A stretch of DNA of 64,000 nucleotides from Lentilactobacillus kosonis (GTDB lineage: Bacteria > Bacillota > Bacilli > Lactobacillales > Lactobacillaceae). This document shows, one piece after another, positions 37,229 to 47,808 of the stretch. Each line of letters starts with the position of its first letter. Position 1 is the stretch's first letter. The notes under the pieces are model-generated. The model saw only the letters and a program-made list of their open reading frames with translations. It had not been told where the DNA came from and searched no databases. The position numbers and the translations under genes are program-made. The stretch spans positions 248,001 through 312,000 of the forward strand of contig NZ_BEXA01000001.1 of the NCBI RefSeq assembly GCF_003864335.1, given 5' to 3'.

Positions 37229-37990
37229 CTAGTCTAATCGTAAATCATTCAAAGATTTTCTTACCTCATCAATCGACATTTGTCCCGGAGCAGAAGCTTC
37301 TCCAACCGTTGTAAAACTTAAGGCTGAACCAAACAATTCACCACTAATTCTAGAAATCTTGCCCAAGTCCCCCATTGCCATCGTGACAATTGGTTGATTA
37401 AGGGCAGCCTGAGCGTGATCAGTTGCTGCAAGCAATGTCAGCACGTCGTCAACATTGGTGGGCATGACAGCGATTTTCAAAACATCTGCGCCTAGCTTTT
37501 GCATTGTGGCTAACCGAGAAATAATTTCTGCTTCGACTGGAGTTTGTTCAAAATCATGATTGCTCATCACAACAATTTTATCATGCTGATGGATTTCAGT
37601 GACTACAGCCATCACGGCTTGCGGATCATGAAACATTTCGACATCAACAGCGTCAGCGAACTTGCTCTTAGCCAATTCGAGGCAAATATCAAAATACCGT
37701 TCATCGGTGAGCGGTAACTCACCACCTTCAGTTCGCGTTCTGAAGGTCACTAATAATGCGATACCATTTAAAATGCGTACTAGCTTCTCCCCAACTGATT
37801 GCAGGCGTTTTACGTCGGTAACCTCCTTAAAGAAATCAATTCGCCACTCAACTATATCTGGATGTTTAGCCACAATGGTTTGCGATTGTTCAAGAATGTC
37901 AGTTTCTGTTTTACCCGTAATTGGCACAGCTACTTTGGGTCGTCCTTCACCTAGTGTGATGTTTTTAATTTTAATTGGGTTGGTTGTCAT
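37229..37990 (-). CDS. aroD: Type I 3-dehydroquinate dehydratase
   Basis: This 253-residue Schiff-base enzyme converts 3-dehydroquinate to 3-dehydroshikimate. It has the substrate-binding VEWRIDFF, the catalytic His in MSNHDFEQTP and the lysine in ADVLKIAVMP, plus the C-terminal SFTTVGEASAPGQM. I use the ATG of MTTNPIKIK because GGAG is ideally spaced, 4 codons after another ATG. No other shikimate gene is adjacent, so it may serve quinate or shikimate use instead of aromatic biosynthesis. Confidence 0.92.
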   Translation of the reverse strand: MTTNPIKIKNITLGEGRPKVAVPITGKTETDILEQSQTIVAKHPDIVEWRIDFFKEVTDVKRLQSVGEKLVRILNGIALLVTFRTRTEGGELPLTDERYFDICLELAKSKFADAVDVEMFHDPQAVMAVVTEIHQHDKIVVMSNHDFEQTPVEAEIISRLATMQKLGADVLKIAVMPTNVDDVLTLLAATDHAQAALNQPIVTMAMGDLGKISRISGELFGSALSFTTVGEASAPGQMSIDEVRKSLNDLRLD

Positions 37991-38125
37991 GTTAGGCTCC
38001 ATTCAAGGTTTTAAGTTTTTTATCTTAAAGATTTCAACACTAATATTACCATGCTAATAAATATAAAATTAGAGTTAATTAAAAACTACACTTATTGTAT
38101 TATAAGTGTACGCCATTAGTGAACT

Positions 38126-38910
38126 TTATCTTTGATTCTTTCGATAATCCCTAAATTGATATAGCAACAATTCCATAATCACAATCATCGATACGTGGGA
38201 GGTGATCTCAACATTTCGATCACTGATTTCATCAGAAAATACGTATAAATTATAATCGCTGAGATTCTGGATGCTATTATTATTAGCTCCTGTGACAGAC
38301 ACCAGTGAAGCATATTCGCATTGACTTTTAATTACCTGAATAAGACTAATTAATTCTTGATCATTTCCTGAGTAGTTAAATACAAATACAATATCATCCT
38401 TAGCAATGTTTCGGTAAGCAAGTTTTCGTTGCTCAAAATTCTTGGGAAAACCACTAAAAATCCCTCTAACGTATACAAATATTCTACATATTCAGCTGCA
38501 TACTTGCTAAATCCCTTCGCATATATAAATATTTTAGGTTTATTTAGCATTAATTCACACAGTGAATCCAACTTATGATCATCTAGTACCCTAACTGTTT
38601 CGTCAATGTTCTTAAGATATTCTGAACGGTAATCCGATTGTTGCATATCAAAAGTTGCTGTCGCAGCTGGCTTTGATTGATCATTAAGGACGGTATATTT
38701 TATGACCGTGGTAAATTCACTGTAACCTGAAAAACCAACTTTACGGACAAAACGTAAAAATGTCGTCGTCGAAACAAAACAAGCCGCGGCAACTTCACGA
38801 ATATTTTGATTATGAATTTCATTCATATGCTTGATAACATAATCTAAGATTTCATACTCATTTTTGGTTAATTTTTCAATATTTGGATTAATAATTTCGA
38901 AAAAGTTCAT
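38126..38910 (-). CDS. RpiR family regulator of the agmatine locus, frameshifted
   Basis: This regulator of about 261 residues has an RpiR N-terminal helix-turn-helix (LTKNEYEILDYVIKHMNEIHNQNIREVAAACFVSTTTFLRFVRKVGFSGYSEF) and a SIS sugar-phosphate-binding domain (PKIFIYAKGFSKYAAEYVEYL). One T is missing near 38450; corrected, it reads LVVFPKNFEQRKLAYRNIAKDDIVFVFNYSGNDQELISLI and ends at 38126. It follows aguA2 by 10 bases, so they are co-transcribed. It probably controls the agmatine genes, although its SIS domain would suggest a phosphosugar ligand. Confidence 0.87.
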
Positions 38911-38920
38911 ACTACTCCCC

Positions 38921-40008
38921 TTATTTTGGAATGCTGGCTACAATCGAATGAATATTACCTCCACCAAGCAATAATTCACGACAATAAATCGGAATAATTT
39001 TACGATCTGGAAATAGTTTACTAAATTTATGAATCGCCACATCATCTTGATCATCATGAAAGATTGGTAAGATAACTGCCCCGTTAACCAAATAAAAATT
39101 AACGTACGATGCAACTAAGCGGTCCCCAGCATATCTAGGTAACAACCCATTAACTGGATCAACGCCATTGCTTTCTTCATCCGTTGCAAACATTGGGGCT
39201 GGAATTTGAATTTTATGAATTATAAATCTTTTACCATTAGCATCCGTCTCTCGTTCTAGAATCTCTAAAGCTTGATGAGATATTCGATATTGAGGATCAT
39301 TCTGGTCATCCGTCCAGGTTAGTACAACTTCCCCAGGTTTAATAAATCTAACCATATTATCAATATCACCATTAGTTTCATCCATGTAGTAACCTTGTTC
39401 AATCCAAATGATTTTTCTTACACTCAAATAATCCATTAACAATGCTTCAACCGCTGTCTTATCAACAATGCCATTTCTTCCTTCGGATAATGCAGATTCT
39501 TCAGTTAGAATTAATGTTCCTTGACCATCAGTAATGTAACCACAGCCTTCCAGTACAAAGTCAGTATGGTAATAATCGATACGGTTAAGTTCGCACACCT
39601 TGCGAGAAACTAAGTTATCTTGGTCCCATGGAAAATATAGACCATCAAATAGACCGCCCCAAGCATTAAATTCCCAATCAACAGCCCTGACATCATCACC
39701 ATTCTTTAAAAAAGTCGGGCTAATATCTCTAAAAAAAGCATCATTATAACTCATTTCTAATACTCTAACGCTAGTATCTGCAAAGACACTTGCGGTATGT
39801 AAATACTGCTCTTGGTTAACCAACATGGTAACTGGTTCAAACTGACTAATTTTTTAGCGATTTCTGCATAAGTCTTTTGAGCCGGCTTACCACCTTCACG
39901 CCAATTGTCAGGTCTCGTGGGCCACAACATATATGACTCTTCATGTTTGGACCATTCTGGCAATAATTTGTAGTCATCTTGCTTTGGTACTACCCCTTCA
40001 ATCTTCAT
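38921..40008 (-). CDS. aguA2: Agmatine deiminase paralogue AguA2, active-site residues lost, frameshifted
   Basis: This is a peptidylarginine-deiminase-fold protein of about 363 residues, homologous to AguA along its whole length. One A is missing near 39852; corrected, it reads IAKKISQFEPVTMLVNQEQ. Against AguA1 in this operon, the catalytic Cys of GGGNIHC is Ser (GGGNIHS), the catalytic His of NGHVDN is Asp (NGDIDN), EGGSIH is EGCGYI and WIRDCGP is FFRDISP. The fold is kept ([21 protein letters not shown]). It therefore looks catalytically dead and may have a regulatory or structural role. GGGGTG lies before the ATG at 40008. Confidence 0.87.
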
Positions 40009-40072
40009 CTGAATCACCCCGTTGTTATATTTATAATACCATCAACAATGCAAAATAAACGTATAATTATGC

Positions 40073-40114
40073 AAAAAGAAGAATCAGATTTAAAGAAATC
40101 CGATTTCTTCTTAT
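40073..40114 (-). terminator. Terminator between carbamate kinase and aguA2
   Basis: AAGAAGAATCAGATTT pairs with AAATCCGATTTCTTCTT (two mismatches). On the minus strand it follows the kinase stop, so aguA2-rpiR may be a separate transcript. Confidence 0.65.
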
Positions 40115-40135
40115 AATACTCTTGCTTGAGTTTTA

Positions 40136-41073
40136 TTAATTTGCTCGAATTACCGTGCCTTCAGTTCCCTTAATAATATTTTTAACATCTTTAAGGTCAC
40201 CGATTACCGCTGGATTTCCAGTTGCATTTACAAAATTAACCGCGGCCTGAACCTTTGGTAGCATACTCCCCTTTGCAAATTCATCATCAGCAATATGCTT
40301 TTCGAGTTCACCAGCTGTAACATCATGAAGTTCAACTTCATCTGGCTTGCCAAAGTTATAAAAGATACCTCCGCCTGATGTTAGAATGATCAACTTGTCA
40401 GCATCAACCAGCTGAGCAATTTTGCGGCACTGAAATCTTTATCAATTACGGCTTCCTGACCAACTAACTTACCATCTTGGCGTACAACTGGGATACCACC
40501 GCCACCCGAAACAATAGGGACGATTCCCGCATCAACGACTGTTTTGATTGCGGAGTATTCATTGATTTCAACTGGTTTGGGTGAAGGAACAACTCGGCGA
40601 TAACCACGACCAGCATCCTCCATCAAGTTCCAATCTGGATGTTCAGCTTTAATATCGGCAACTTGAACTTCATCATAGAATGGACCAATTGGTTTAGAAG
40701 GATTAGCAAATGCTGGATCATCGGCATCAACGATGGTTTGGGTAATAACGGTCATTACATCCTTATTAATACCTCGTTTAGTTAATTCTTCCTTCATGGC
40801 GTTTTGGAACCAGTATCCAATACTTCCTTGAGTCATTGCACCGCATGTATCCAAAGGCATTGCCGGATTAGCAGGCGTATCGACGGCAATTTGTTGCAAC
40901 AACAGGTTACCAACTTGAGGACCATTACCGTGGGTAATAATCAGTTGATCGCCATTTTCAATAAAGTTAACTAACTGTTCAACGGTTGATCCGACCGCTT
41001 TTCTTTGGGCTTCGGCAGAGGCATCCTTTGAAAGGATTGCATTTCCGCCTAAAGCAACAACGACTTTTGCCAT
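40136..41073 (-). CDS. arcC: Carbamate kinase, frameshifted
   Basis: This enzyme of about 312 residues transfers phosphate from carbamoyl phosphate to ADP, giving the ATP yield of the agmatine deiminase pathway. It reads [12 protein letters not shown] at the start, [16 protein letters not shown], and [12 protein letters not shown]. One A is missing near 40425; corrected, it reads [24 protein letters not shown], followed by [25 protein letters not shown] precedes the ATG. It lies 13 bases after aguA1 in the operon. It is often called aguC in this context. Confidence 0.92.
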
Positions 41074-41086
41074 ATCTAATACACTC

Positions 41087-42182
41087 CTATTTACCTAGTG
41101 GAACTTGTTGGGTAATGCAGTGAATATTTCCACCACCGAGTAAGATTTCTCTGGCATAAACTCCAACAATTTCACGGTCTGGGTATAATCTTTGCAATGT
41201 TTCCTTAGCTTTTTCATCCATTGGATCATTAAACATTGGGAAAATAATTGCGCCATTAGCGGTGTAATAGTTAACGTAACTTGCAGCTAGCCGATCGCCT
41301 TCTTGACGTGGCAAAGTACCATCGACAGCGTCACGCCTTCGCTTTCTTCTTTAGTGATTAGAACAGGCTTTGGAACATAGATTTTTCAACTTGAATCTTA
41401 CGACCCTTAGCATCAGTTGCATTTGATAAGATGTCATAATTTTCTTTTGAAATAGCATATTGAGGATCGTTCTCATCGTCTGTCCATGCAAGGGCAACAA
41501 CACCTGGGCGAACGAAGTTAGCAATGTTATCAACGTGCCCGTTGGTTTCATCATGGTAAATTCCATTCTTCAGCCAGATAACCTTATCAAGGTTCAAGTA
41601 TTCTTTAAGAACACTTTCGATTTGGTCTTTAGAAAGTTGTGAGTTACGGCCTTCTGATAAGAGACATTCTTCAGTGGTGATCAAAGTTCCTTCACCATCA
41701 ACGTGAATCGAACCACCTTCAAGGATGAAGTCATCCAAGCGATAACGATCAGCATGTTCTAATTCAGTAACCTTTTGAGCAACGCGGTCATCCTTATCCC
41801 ATGGGAAGTATAGTCCATCAACTAATCCACCCCAGGCGTTGAATGTCCAGTCAACCCCACGAATATCGCCAGCATCGTTAACAACAAACGATGGACCACA
41901 GTCACGAATCCATGAATCATCATTTGAAATTTCAACGACTTCAACTTCATCAGGTAATAAGTGACGAGCATTTTCATACTGGTCATCCGAAACCCCAACC
42001 GTAACATGTTCAAATTTTGAAATAGCCTTAGCAACATTTACAAAGGTATGTTGAGCAGGTTTGCCGCCGTTACGCCAGTTATCTGGTCGTTCTGGCCAAA
42101 GGATGTAAACACCCTTATGTGGTTCGAACTCGCCAGGCATTCTAAAGCCATCTTTTTTAGGAGATGATTGTAATGATTTCAT
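41087..42182 (-). CDS. aguA: Agmatine deiminase AguA1, two frameshifts
   Basis: This enzyme of about 365 residues hydrolyses agmatine to N-carbamoylputrescine and ammonia. All catalytic elements are present: [15 protein letters not shown] (Asp), [13 protein letters not shown] (Glu), [13 protein letters not shown] (His, Asp) and the nucleophilic Cys in [14 protein letters not shown]. An A is missing near 41380 and a base near 41331; corrected, it reads [34 protein letters not shown] precedes the ATG. It is the active deiminase of the locus, in contrast to the altered AguA2. Confidence 0.93.
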
Positions 42183-42209
42183 ATTCAGACACTCCTTTAA
42201 TTTTTAAAA

Positions 42210-43598
42210 TTAGTATTTAGTATTCTTTTTTTCTTCATCCGTTCTAGTATCATGCCGTTCTGCATAATGAATACAAATCTCGCCAATGATCATAGTAACC
42301 ACCGTTCCAATCAGAATTGGCATCTTACCATTAACTTCTGAGGCTGAGCCATTCAATGGAATTGCGGTAAAGATCAAGGCAATTACCAATAGAGCAACTG
42401 GAATCCAAGTCATACAATTGATCAAGAACTTGTTACCAGGAACTTTAAATGGTCGTTCAGTCTTAGCATCATCTTTTCTAAGCTTCCAAAATGCTGGGAA
42501 CATTAGAATATAAGAACACAGAAGTGCAACCACGTTCAATGAGAAGAATGCCCAGAATAAATCTTGGTTAGGAAGTAATGGTGCAACTACAACCAATACT
42601 GCTGCAATAATTCCGTTAATAACCGTTGCCCCGGTAGGCATGCCAGTCTTCTTATTTTCTCTACCAAACACTGCTGGTAGATCATGGTTCTTAGCAGCGT
42701 ATGAAGCAACATAGTTAACTCCGGCTGACCAAGAAATTAGGTTGGCAGCTAAAGTATACATGAACAATATTGCAATCACGATGACGAACCAGTTATGTTG
42801 ACCAATAAGAAGTAAGATTGAATCCATTAATCCAGCTGATGCTGATAACTTGTCTGCTGGAATGGCAACTCCCATACCAAACGCTCCAAAGATATAGAAG
42901 AAGGCAATCAGAATTCCACCAAAGATAATGGCTTGGGGAATTTGTTTCTTAGGGTTAGGCATATCACTAGCCATCGTGGTAACCACTTCAAATCCGAGGA
43001 AGTTAAACAAGATAACTGAGATATAGCTTAAACTCTTTAAATTGAAACTAGGTAGCATTGTTTTAACTGTAAATTCACTTGCGACCCCTTTAGTAACAGC
43101 CACGTAAATTCCTAGAATCCCTAAACTCATGATAATGATGATCTTAGCAATCGCTGCTAAGTTCAAAATCCACTTACTATCAGCGACTGGGTAACAACAA
43201 ATCACTGAAATTACCCCAATGAATATTAATTGAATGATGACGCTAGTCCAGGTTCCCAGATGAACTTGGAACGCTTGATCAATCACTCCTGTGAACAATA
43301 CAGCCAAACTGGCCATCCAGATTGGGAAGTTAACCCAGTAAAGCCAGGCAGCACGGCCGCCCCACTTTTTACCAAAAGCTTTTCTTACCCAATCATATAT
43401 TCCGCCATCACCATCATACGTGGTACCTAACTCCGCAGAGATAAGTCCGTATGGCAAGAAGAATAGCAACAATAGTAATATCCACCAGAAGAATTGCGAT
43501 GGCCCAATCGCTGCTGCAGGGGCGACCGATTCAACAACCAGTACGACTACGACAGCCATTAAGACCGCGTCAAACAGTCTAAATTTTTTCTTTTCCAT
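42210..43598 (-). CDS. aguD: Agmatine/putrescine antiporter (APC superfamily)
   Basis: This 462-residue amino acid-polyamine-organocation carrier has 12 helices. It shows FFLPYGLISAELGTTYDGDGGIYDWVRKAFG near helix 2-3, FNFLGFEVVTTMASDMPNPKKQIPQ in helix 6 and a Glu/Asp-rich charged tail. Carriers at this place in agmatine deiminase loci exchange external agmatine for internal putrescine. The position between the transcarbamylase and the deiminase supports that. The gene is intact. Confidence 0.9.
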   Translation of the reverse strand: MEKKKFRLFDAVLMAVVVVLVVESVAPAAAIGPSQFFWWILLLLLFFLPYGLISAELGTTYDGDGGIYDWVRKAFGKKWGGRAAWLYWVNFPIWMASLAVLFTGVIDQAFQVHLGTWTSVIIQLIFIGVISVICCYPVADSKWILNLAAIAKIIIIMSLGILGIYVAVTKGVASEFTVKTMLPSFNLKSLSYISVILFNFLGFEVVTTMASDMPNPKKQIPQAIIFGGILIAFFYIFGAFGMGVAIPADKLSASAGLMDSILLLIGQHNWFVIVIAILFMYTLAANLISWSAGVNYVASYAAKNHDLPAVFGRENKKTGMPTGATVINGIIAAVLVVVAPLLPNQDLFWAFFSLNVVALLCSYILMFPAFWKLRKDDAKTERPFKVPGNKFLINCMTWIPVALLVIALIFTAIPLNGSASEVNGKMPILIGTVVTMIIGEICIHYAERHDTRTDEEKKNTKY

Positions 43599-43637
43599 TA
43601 TTTTCCACCCCTAGTTGAGAAATCGAATCGCCTCACA

Positions 43638-44672
43638 TTAGAATGTGGAGTTATCTACTCTATCCAAAATCATTTGTTTCAATGTTGGATCGTTGAAGCC
43701 GTCTAATTGAGCTTCAGTGTAATTCATGCTAGGAATCATCAAGTAAACTAAGAGAGCTCTGATTGAAGTCAAACGGTTTTCAGCTTGGTCCCAAGCAATT
43801 GAAGCTGGTGAATCAATAACACTATCGGTAACTTCTTCACCACGGTTAGCTGGTAGACAGTGCATGAACATTGCGTGAGGAGCAGCCTTAGCCATTAATT
43901 CATCGTTAACTTGGTATTTAGGGAAGAAGATCTTCATCCGTTCGTCGTATGAAAGTGGTGATTCGTATAGTCCGTACCATACGTCGGTGTAAACAAAATC
44001 AGCACCCTTCATAGCTTCGTCAGCGTCTTCAGTGATAAGAATCTTTGAACCTGATTTTTCAGCGTTCTTCTTAGCGATAGCTAATTGAGCTTCTGGCACT
44101 TGGTAACCCTTAGGTCCAAATTGAACGAAGTCCATTCCCATCTTAGTAGCCATGAACATCATTGATACACAAACCTGAGTTGCGTCACCAACGAAGACAA
44201 CTTTACAATCACTTAGACGTTTACCTGAAGGTAAGTGTTCTGCCATTGTGGTAATATCACCCATTTCTTGAGTTGGGTGATTGTAGTCACTCATACCATT
44301 AAGAACTGGAACCGTTGATGTTTGAGCAAGCTTTTCAACAGTTGAATGTTTAGCAACTCGAGCCATTAAAATATCAGTTAAGCGTGAAAGAACGATTGCT
44401 GTGTCACCTAATGATTCACTTTCAGCACTACCTAAGTGAATTTGGCCTGGGGCTAAGTATTGAGCATGGCCACCTAATTGAGTCATTGCAGTCTCGAATG
44501 ATACCCGAGTTCTAGTTGATGATTCTTCGAAGATCATTCCCAAAGTTCTGTGTGAAAGCAAGTCTGGGTAGTTACCATCTTTGATATCTTTTTTGATTTG
44601 GATACCTAATTTGATGATGTATTGGATTTCTTCTTTAGTATATTCGTTAGTATCAATGTAATCGCGTTTCAT
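43638..44672 (-). CDS. ptcA: Putrescine carbamoyltransferase
   Basis: This 344-residue enzyme of the ornithine carbamoyltransferase fold phosphorolyses carbamoylputrescine to putrescine and carbamoyl phosphate. The carbamoyl-phosphate site is [12 protein letters not shown], with HPTQ-type NHPTQEMGD and the catalytic [11 protein letters not shown]. The putrescine-specific loop [14 protein letters not shown] and the extra C-terminal helix distinguish it from ornithine enzymes. It is the first gene of the agmatine operon, with a near-cre site and inverted repeats upstream. Confidence 0.92.
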   Translation of the reverse strand: MKRDYIDTNEYTKEEIQYIIKLGIQIKKDIKDGNYPDLLSHRTLGMIFEESSTRTRVSFETAMTQLGGHAQYLAPGQIHLGSAESESLGDTAIVLSRLTDILMARVAKHSTVEKLAQTSTVPVLNGMSDYNHPTQEMGDITTMAEHLPSGKRLSDCKVVFVGDATQVCVSMMFMATKMGMDFVQFGPKGYQVPEAQLAIAKKNAEKSGSKILITEDADEAMKGADFVYTDVWYGLYESPLSYDERMKIFFPKYQVNDELMAKAAPHAMFMHCLPANRGEEVTDSVIDSPASIAWDQAENRLTSIRALLVYLMIPSMNYTEAQLDGFNDPTLKQMILDRVDNSTF

Positions 44673-44749
44673 AATTGCACTCTCCTGTGATTTTTATTTT
44701 GTCTCATCAGAAATTCTCGAGTATTTCTTTATGGCTTAAATATAAATCA

Positions 44750-44764
44750 TGTAAGCGCTAAACA
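44750..44764. promoter_or_regulatory. Near-cre site upstream of ptcA
   Basis: TGTAAGCGCTAAACA matches the cre left half and core exactly, but has one extra base in the right half. Carbon catabolite control of agmatine loci is known in related bacteria, so the site is plausible. Confidence 0.5.
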
Positions 44765-44811
44765 CCAGTTATATCAACGCTTTTGACGCTTTATTGAGGC
44801 ACTCGTACTTT

Positions 44812-44835
44812 GTTCCATTTGCCGGAACATGTTCC
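44812..44835. promoter_or_regulatory. Inverted-repeat cluster upstream of ptcA
   Basis: Three half-sites GTTCC, GGAAC and GTTCC occur in 24 bases; the last two form the palindrome GGAACATGTTCC. The cluster is a candidate operator for the agmatine regulator. Confidence 0.45.
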
Positions 44836-45045
44836 ACTTTCCTACTACACTACCGGATAAACTACCAGATAATGAAAAAAGCCCGACCATTTTGAGATGG
44901 GCTTGGAGTGAGGCTTGTGAGTTTTGTTACATGGAAAATGTCGTGGCAAACGATGCGTACGTTAAGATAATTTCCACCATTATTGTTCGCGTTTATTATA
45001 AAAATACGATATAATTACGTTAATAAAAGAACTGGAGGTATCATT

Positions 45046-45978
45046 TTGCAAACTATCTACTTTAATCACGACGGTAACGTTGACGACCTAGTTTCATTAC
45101 TACTCCTACTTCAATTCCCAGACACTAACATCATTGGGGTCAGTGCAGTTGGCGCAGACTCCTATGTTGAGCCTTCCGTGTCAGCATCTCGTAAGATCAT
45201 TGATTTGTTCGGTCACCAGAGCAATCTCGAAGTGGCAATGTCTAACTCCCGACCTGTTAATCAATTTCCAAAAGAGTGGCGGTTAAGCACCTTTTCCTTC
45301 GATGATTTTCCAATCCTTAATGAATCTGGCAAAGTCACTACTCCACAAGCTGATAAGCCAGCGCATTTAGATATGCTGGAGAAGATTAAAGCCAGTGATG
45401 AAAAGGTCACAGTCGTGATGACCGGTCCCCTAACTGACTTAGCCCGGGCAATCGAGGTTGACCCAACCATTACTGATAACATTGCCGAACTTTACTGGAT
45501 GGGTGGCTCAATGACCACGGATGGGAACGTTGCTGAACCTGGGCATGATGGTTCAGCTGAATGGAACGCCTTTTGGGATCCAGAAGCTGTCAAAACTGTC
45601 TGGGATTCTGATATCAAAATTACCGTGGTTAGTCTAGATAGCACCAATCAGGTACCACTAACTCCAGAACTACGAAGCCGATGGGCTAAACAACGCCAAT
45701 ATCCCGCCATTGATTTGATTGGCATGGGGTATTCACTGGTTCATTCATTTGAGGCGAACTCAACTTACTATCTATGGGATGTCTTAACCACCCTAGTTAG
45801 CAAATACCCAGAATTAGTTGAATCTAAGCAAATCATTACTGACGTCATTGTCGATGGCCCTTCCGCCGGGAAAACTTACATCACCGAAAATGGTCGCGAA
45901 GTGACCTTTGTCACAAGCGTTCATGCGGATGAATTCTTTGATAAAATTGATGAATTGGCGAAGAGGGCGACGGAATAA
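45046..45978 (+). CDS. Nucleoside hydrolase (inosine/uridine-preferring family)
   Basis: This 310-residue enzyme cleaves ribonucleosides to base and ribose. The N-terminal metal site reads FNHDGNVDDLVSLLLLLQ, a variant of the usual DxDxGxDD. VMTGPLTDLARAIEVDP and the MGGS segment (LYWMGGSMTTDGNVAEPG, followed by AEWNAFWDPEAVKTV) are also typical. I use the TTG at 45046 because GGAGGT is correctly spaced; an upstream reading of 21 codons has no ribosome site. The altered metal motif could shift metal or substrate preference. Confidence 0.85.
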   Translation: MQTIYFNHDGNVDDLVSLLLLLQFPDTNIIGVSAVGADSYVEPSVSASRKIIDLFGHQSNLEVAMSNSRPVNQFPKEWRLSTFSFDDFPILNESGKVTTPQADKPAHLDMLEKIKASDEKVTVVMTGPLTDLARAIEVDPTITDNIAELYWMGGSMTTDGNVAEPGHDGSAEWNAFWDPEAVKTVWDSDIKITVVSLDSTNQVPLTPELRSRWAKQRQYPAIDLIGMGYSLVHSFEANSTYYLWDVLTTLVSKYPELVESKQIITDVIVDGPSAGKTYITENGREVTFVTSVHADEFFDKIDELAKRATE

Positions 45979-45981
45979 AAT

Positions 45982-46030
45982 CACATATAAAAATGGCCTC
46001 AACTTAAATGTTGAGGTCATTTTATATGTG
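45982..46030. terminator. Bidirectional terminator
   Basis: A stem of more than 20 bp (CACATATAAAAATGGCCTCAAC with GTTGAGGTCATTTTATATGTG, one bulge/mismatch) lies between convergent genes. Confidence 0.88.
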
Positions 46031-46035
46031 CATAG

Positions 46036-47774
46036 TCATTTAGCAGCATTTTCCAATGCTTCTCTCAACTGATTATCCACAGCATAAATATAAAGCCCGT
46101 TAACTCCACGAGTCATTAGAACGTTTAGTTCGTTAGGTAATAACTTATCGTAAACCGTTATCTTCTTGCCATCATCCATAGTTCTATTACGAGTCGCATG
46201 CTCATTATAACTTTCACCCGGATCAAAGATTATTTGACCATTTCGATACTTAACTGAAGGACCGATAATTAAACCACAGTAATTTAAATCAAAACCTTGA
46301 ATAGTATAAGTGGAACCAATTTCATTAATAGTTTGAGGCTGCTCTGCCCATGGCAGCTCTGTAACCTTTCTACCAGGCAGCTTCACCACTGGGAGTTGCA
46401 AATTCCATGGTAATGAAATATCACCAGCATCAACCATCCAATAACTACCTTCCTCAGGAGATCTATTTCCTTTAAATTCCCAATCAAAGGTAGCAACCAT
46501 TCTAGACAATCCGTCACTACCATCTCTTGATTTAATTTTAATTTGATCATACATTTCCTTAGCATCGTCAAATATCTTTAAATCATATTTCGCATCCTCA
46601 GGAACCTTATTAATCATTCGATTATCAACTATATTTCTAATCCATTGAATTGTATCCTCATTGGCATTCATTCTCATTTGATTGGTTAATTGAATTAGAT
46701 TCCCTTGATTTTTGGCTTTTCTTCTCAATCGCTGAATCGATTTTGAATCCATATATCCTTCAGTTTTAAGAATTTGCTTAGGATCAAAAACCGCAATCAC
46801 AATTTTGGCTCTATCCATTACATCTTCAAGTTGGTTTTTACCTCGATACGCTTGTTTTCCTTGTGTCCACAAAAGATGGGCCTCATCAATCAATACCACG
46901 TCAGCTTTGTTATCGACACTATGTTTATTGATGAAGCGCGTTGGTTTTAAAACAGTTTGCTTATTGTTCTTCATCATACCAAGCTTCTTGGCAATATCTT
47001 CGTAGACCTTAAGCTGTTCATCGTGATTAACGATTAGATAGTTGTTTAAATTATCTATTTCAGGGCTAACAACATTAGATTTCAATTGGCTTAATTGATA
47101 AAAGAGTGTACTAAGCAACACGGTCTTTCCGGAACCCGCTTCACCCTCTACCAAAATCAATTGTCCAACCTTATTTTCATTTAAGGCATCAATAACATGA
47201 TCTATTATATCTTCTCGGGCCGACTCTTGCTGACTGGTTAACTGATGAAACGGTGATGCTTTGAATATCGCTGAATCTTCAATAATCGATTGTACTGGAA
47301 ATAAATCTTCATCATACTTTTGCAGGTTAAGCCATGCCTTAGAGAAAATACCATCCATTTCATCAGCAGTATAATATTCATCCTGTTGATTTTCCCGACG
47401 ATTATTTATTTTTTTAACTTGTGGCACACTTGTCATGTAAAGCATCATCTTATTTTCAATATCAAGAGTTAATGACTTATTAAAGTGATCATGACCTATA
47501 ACAAACATCTCAGCGTTATTTACATTTGACAACTCCTGCCAATCATCCCTAGACTCATGAAGATGTTGGAGTGTTCGACGTTCAATATTATTGGTTTCCC
47601 CAACATATACTTCATAACCACCCGAGTTAATTTTGAGAATACGATATAAACCGTAGGAAATTTGACTAGTAGCTTAAACTCTCTCTCATCGCCAGCTATG
47701 CTTTCAGTGAGTTCTTTGAATGCCTTGCTAGTATAATCAACTTTTTTAATTACCGGAGATATATTATTCTTCAA
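46036..47774 (-). CDS. GIY-YIG nuclease-DUF2075 helicase fusion, frameshifted
   Basis: This protein of about 579 residues has two parts. The N-terminus (about 35-115) is a GIY-YIG nuclease: YGLYRILK, GGYEVYVGETNNIERRTLQHLHESRDDW. The rest is a DUF2075 P-loop ATPase/helicase with Walker A GEAGSGKT near 211, Walker B VVLIDEAHLLW, and later NQMRMNANEDT, STYTIQGFDLNYCGLIIGP and LNVLMTRGVNGLYIYA. A T is missing near 47668, breaking the nuclease part. TTG with AAGGGG upstream is the likely start. Such fusions are suspected phage-defence nucleases. It follows a small secreted-protein gene by 34 bases. Confidence 0.85.
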
Positions 47775-47808
47775 AAATAAAACCCCTTATTAGAATTTCA
47801 GCTTACAA

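Larger units (their letters stand above)
44673..45045. other. Divergent control region between ptcA and the nucleoside hydrolase
   Basis: In 373 bases I see a near-cre site at 44750-44764, a cluster of GTTCC/GGAAC half-sites at 44812-44835 including the 12-bp palindrome GGAACATGTTCC, and a minus-strand terminator-like hairpin at 44874-44904 upstream of ptcA. A TATAAT lies at 45010-45015 for the plus-strand gene. No coding sequence is supported. Confidence 0.6.

Noticed and set aside
37662-38057. Open frame of 131 codons on the plus strand opposite aroD
   Set aside because: It is antisense to conserved AroD motifs and has no ribosome binding site.
44829-45014. 61-codon plus-strand frame upstream of the nucleoside hydrolase
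   Set aside because: It crosses the operator repeats and a hairpin and has no protein-like character.
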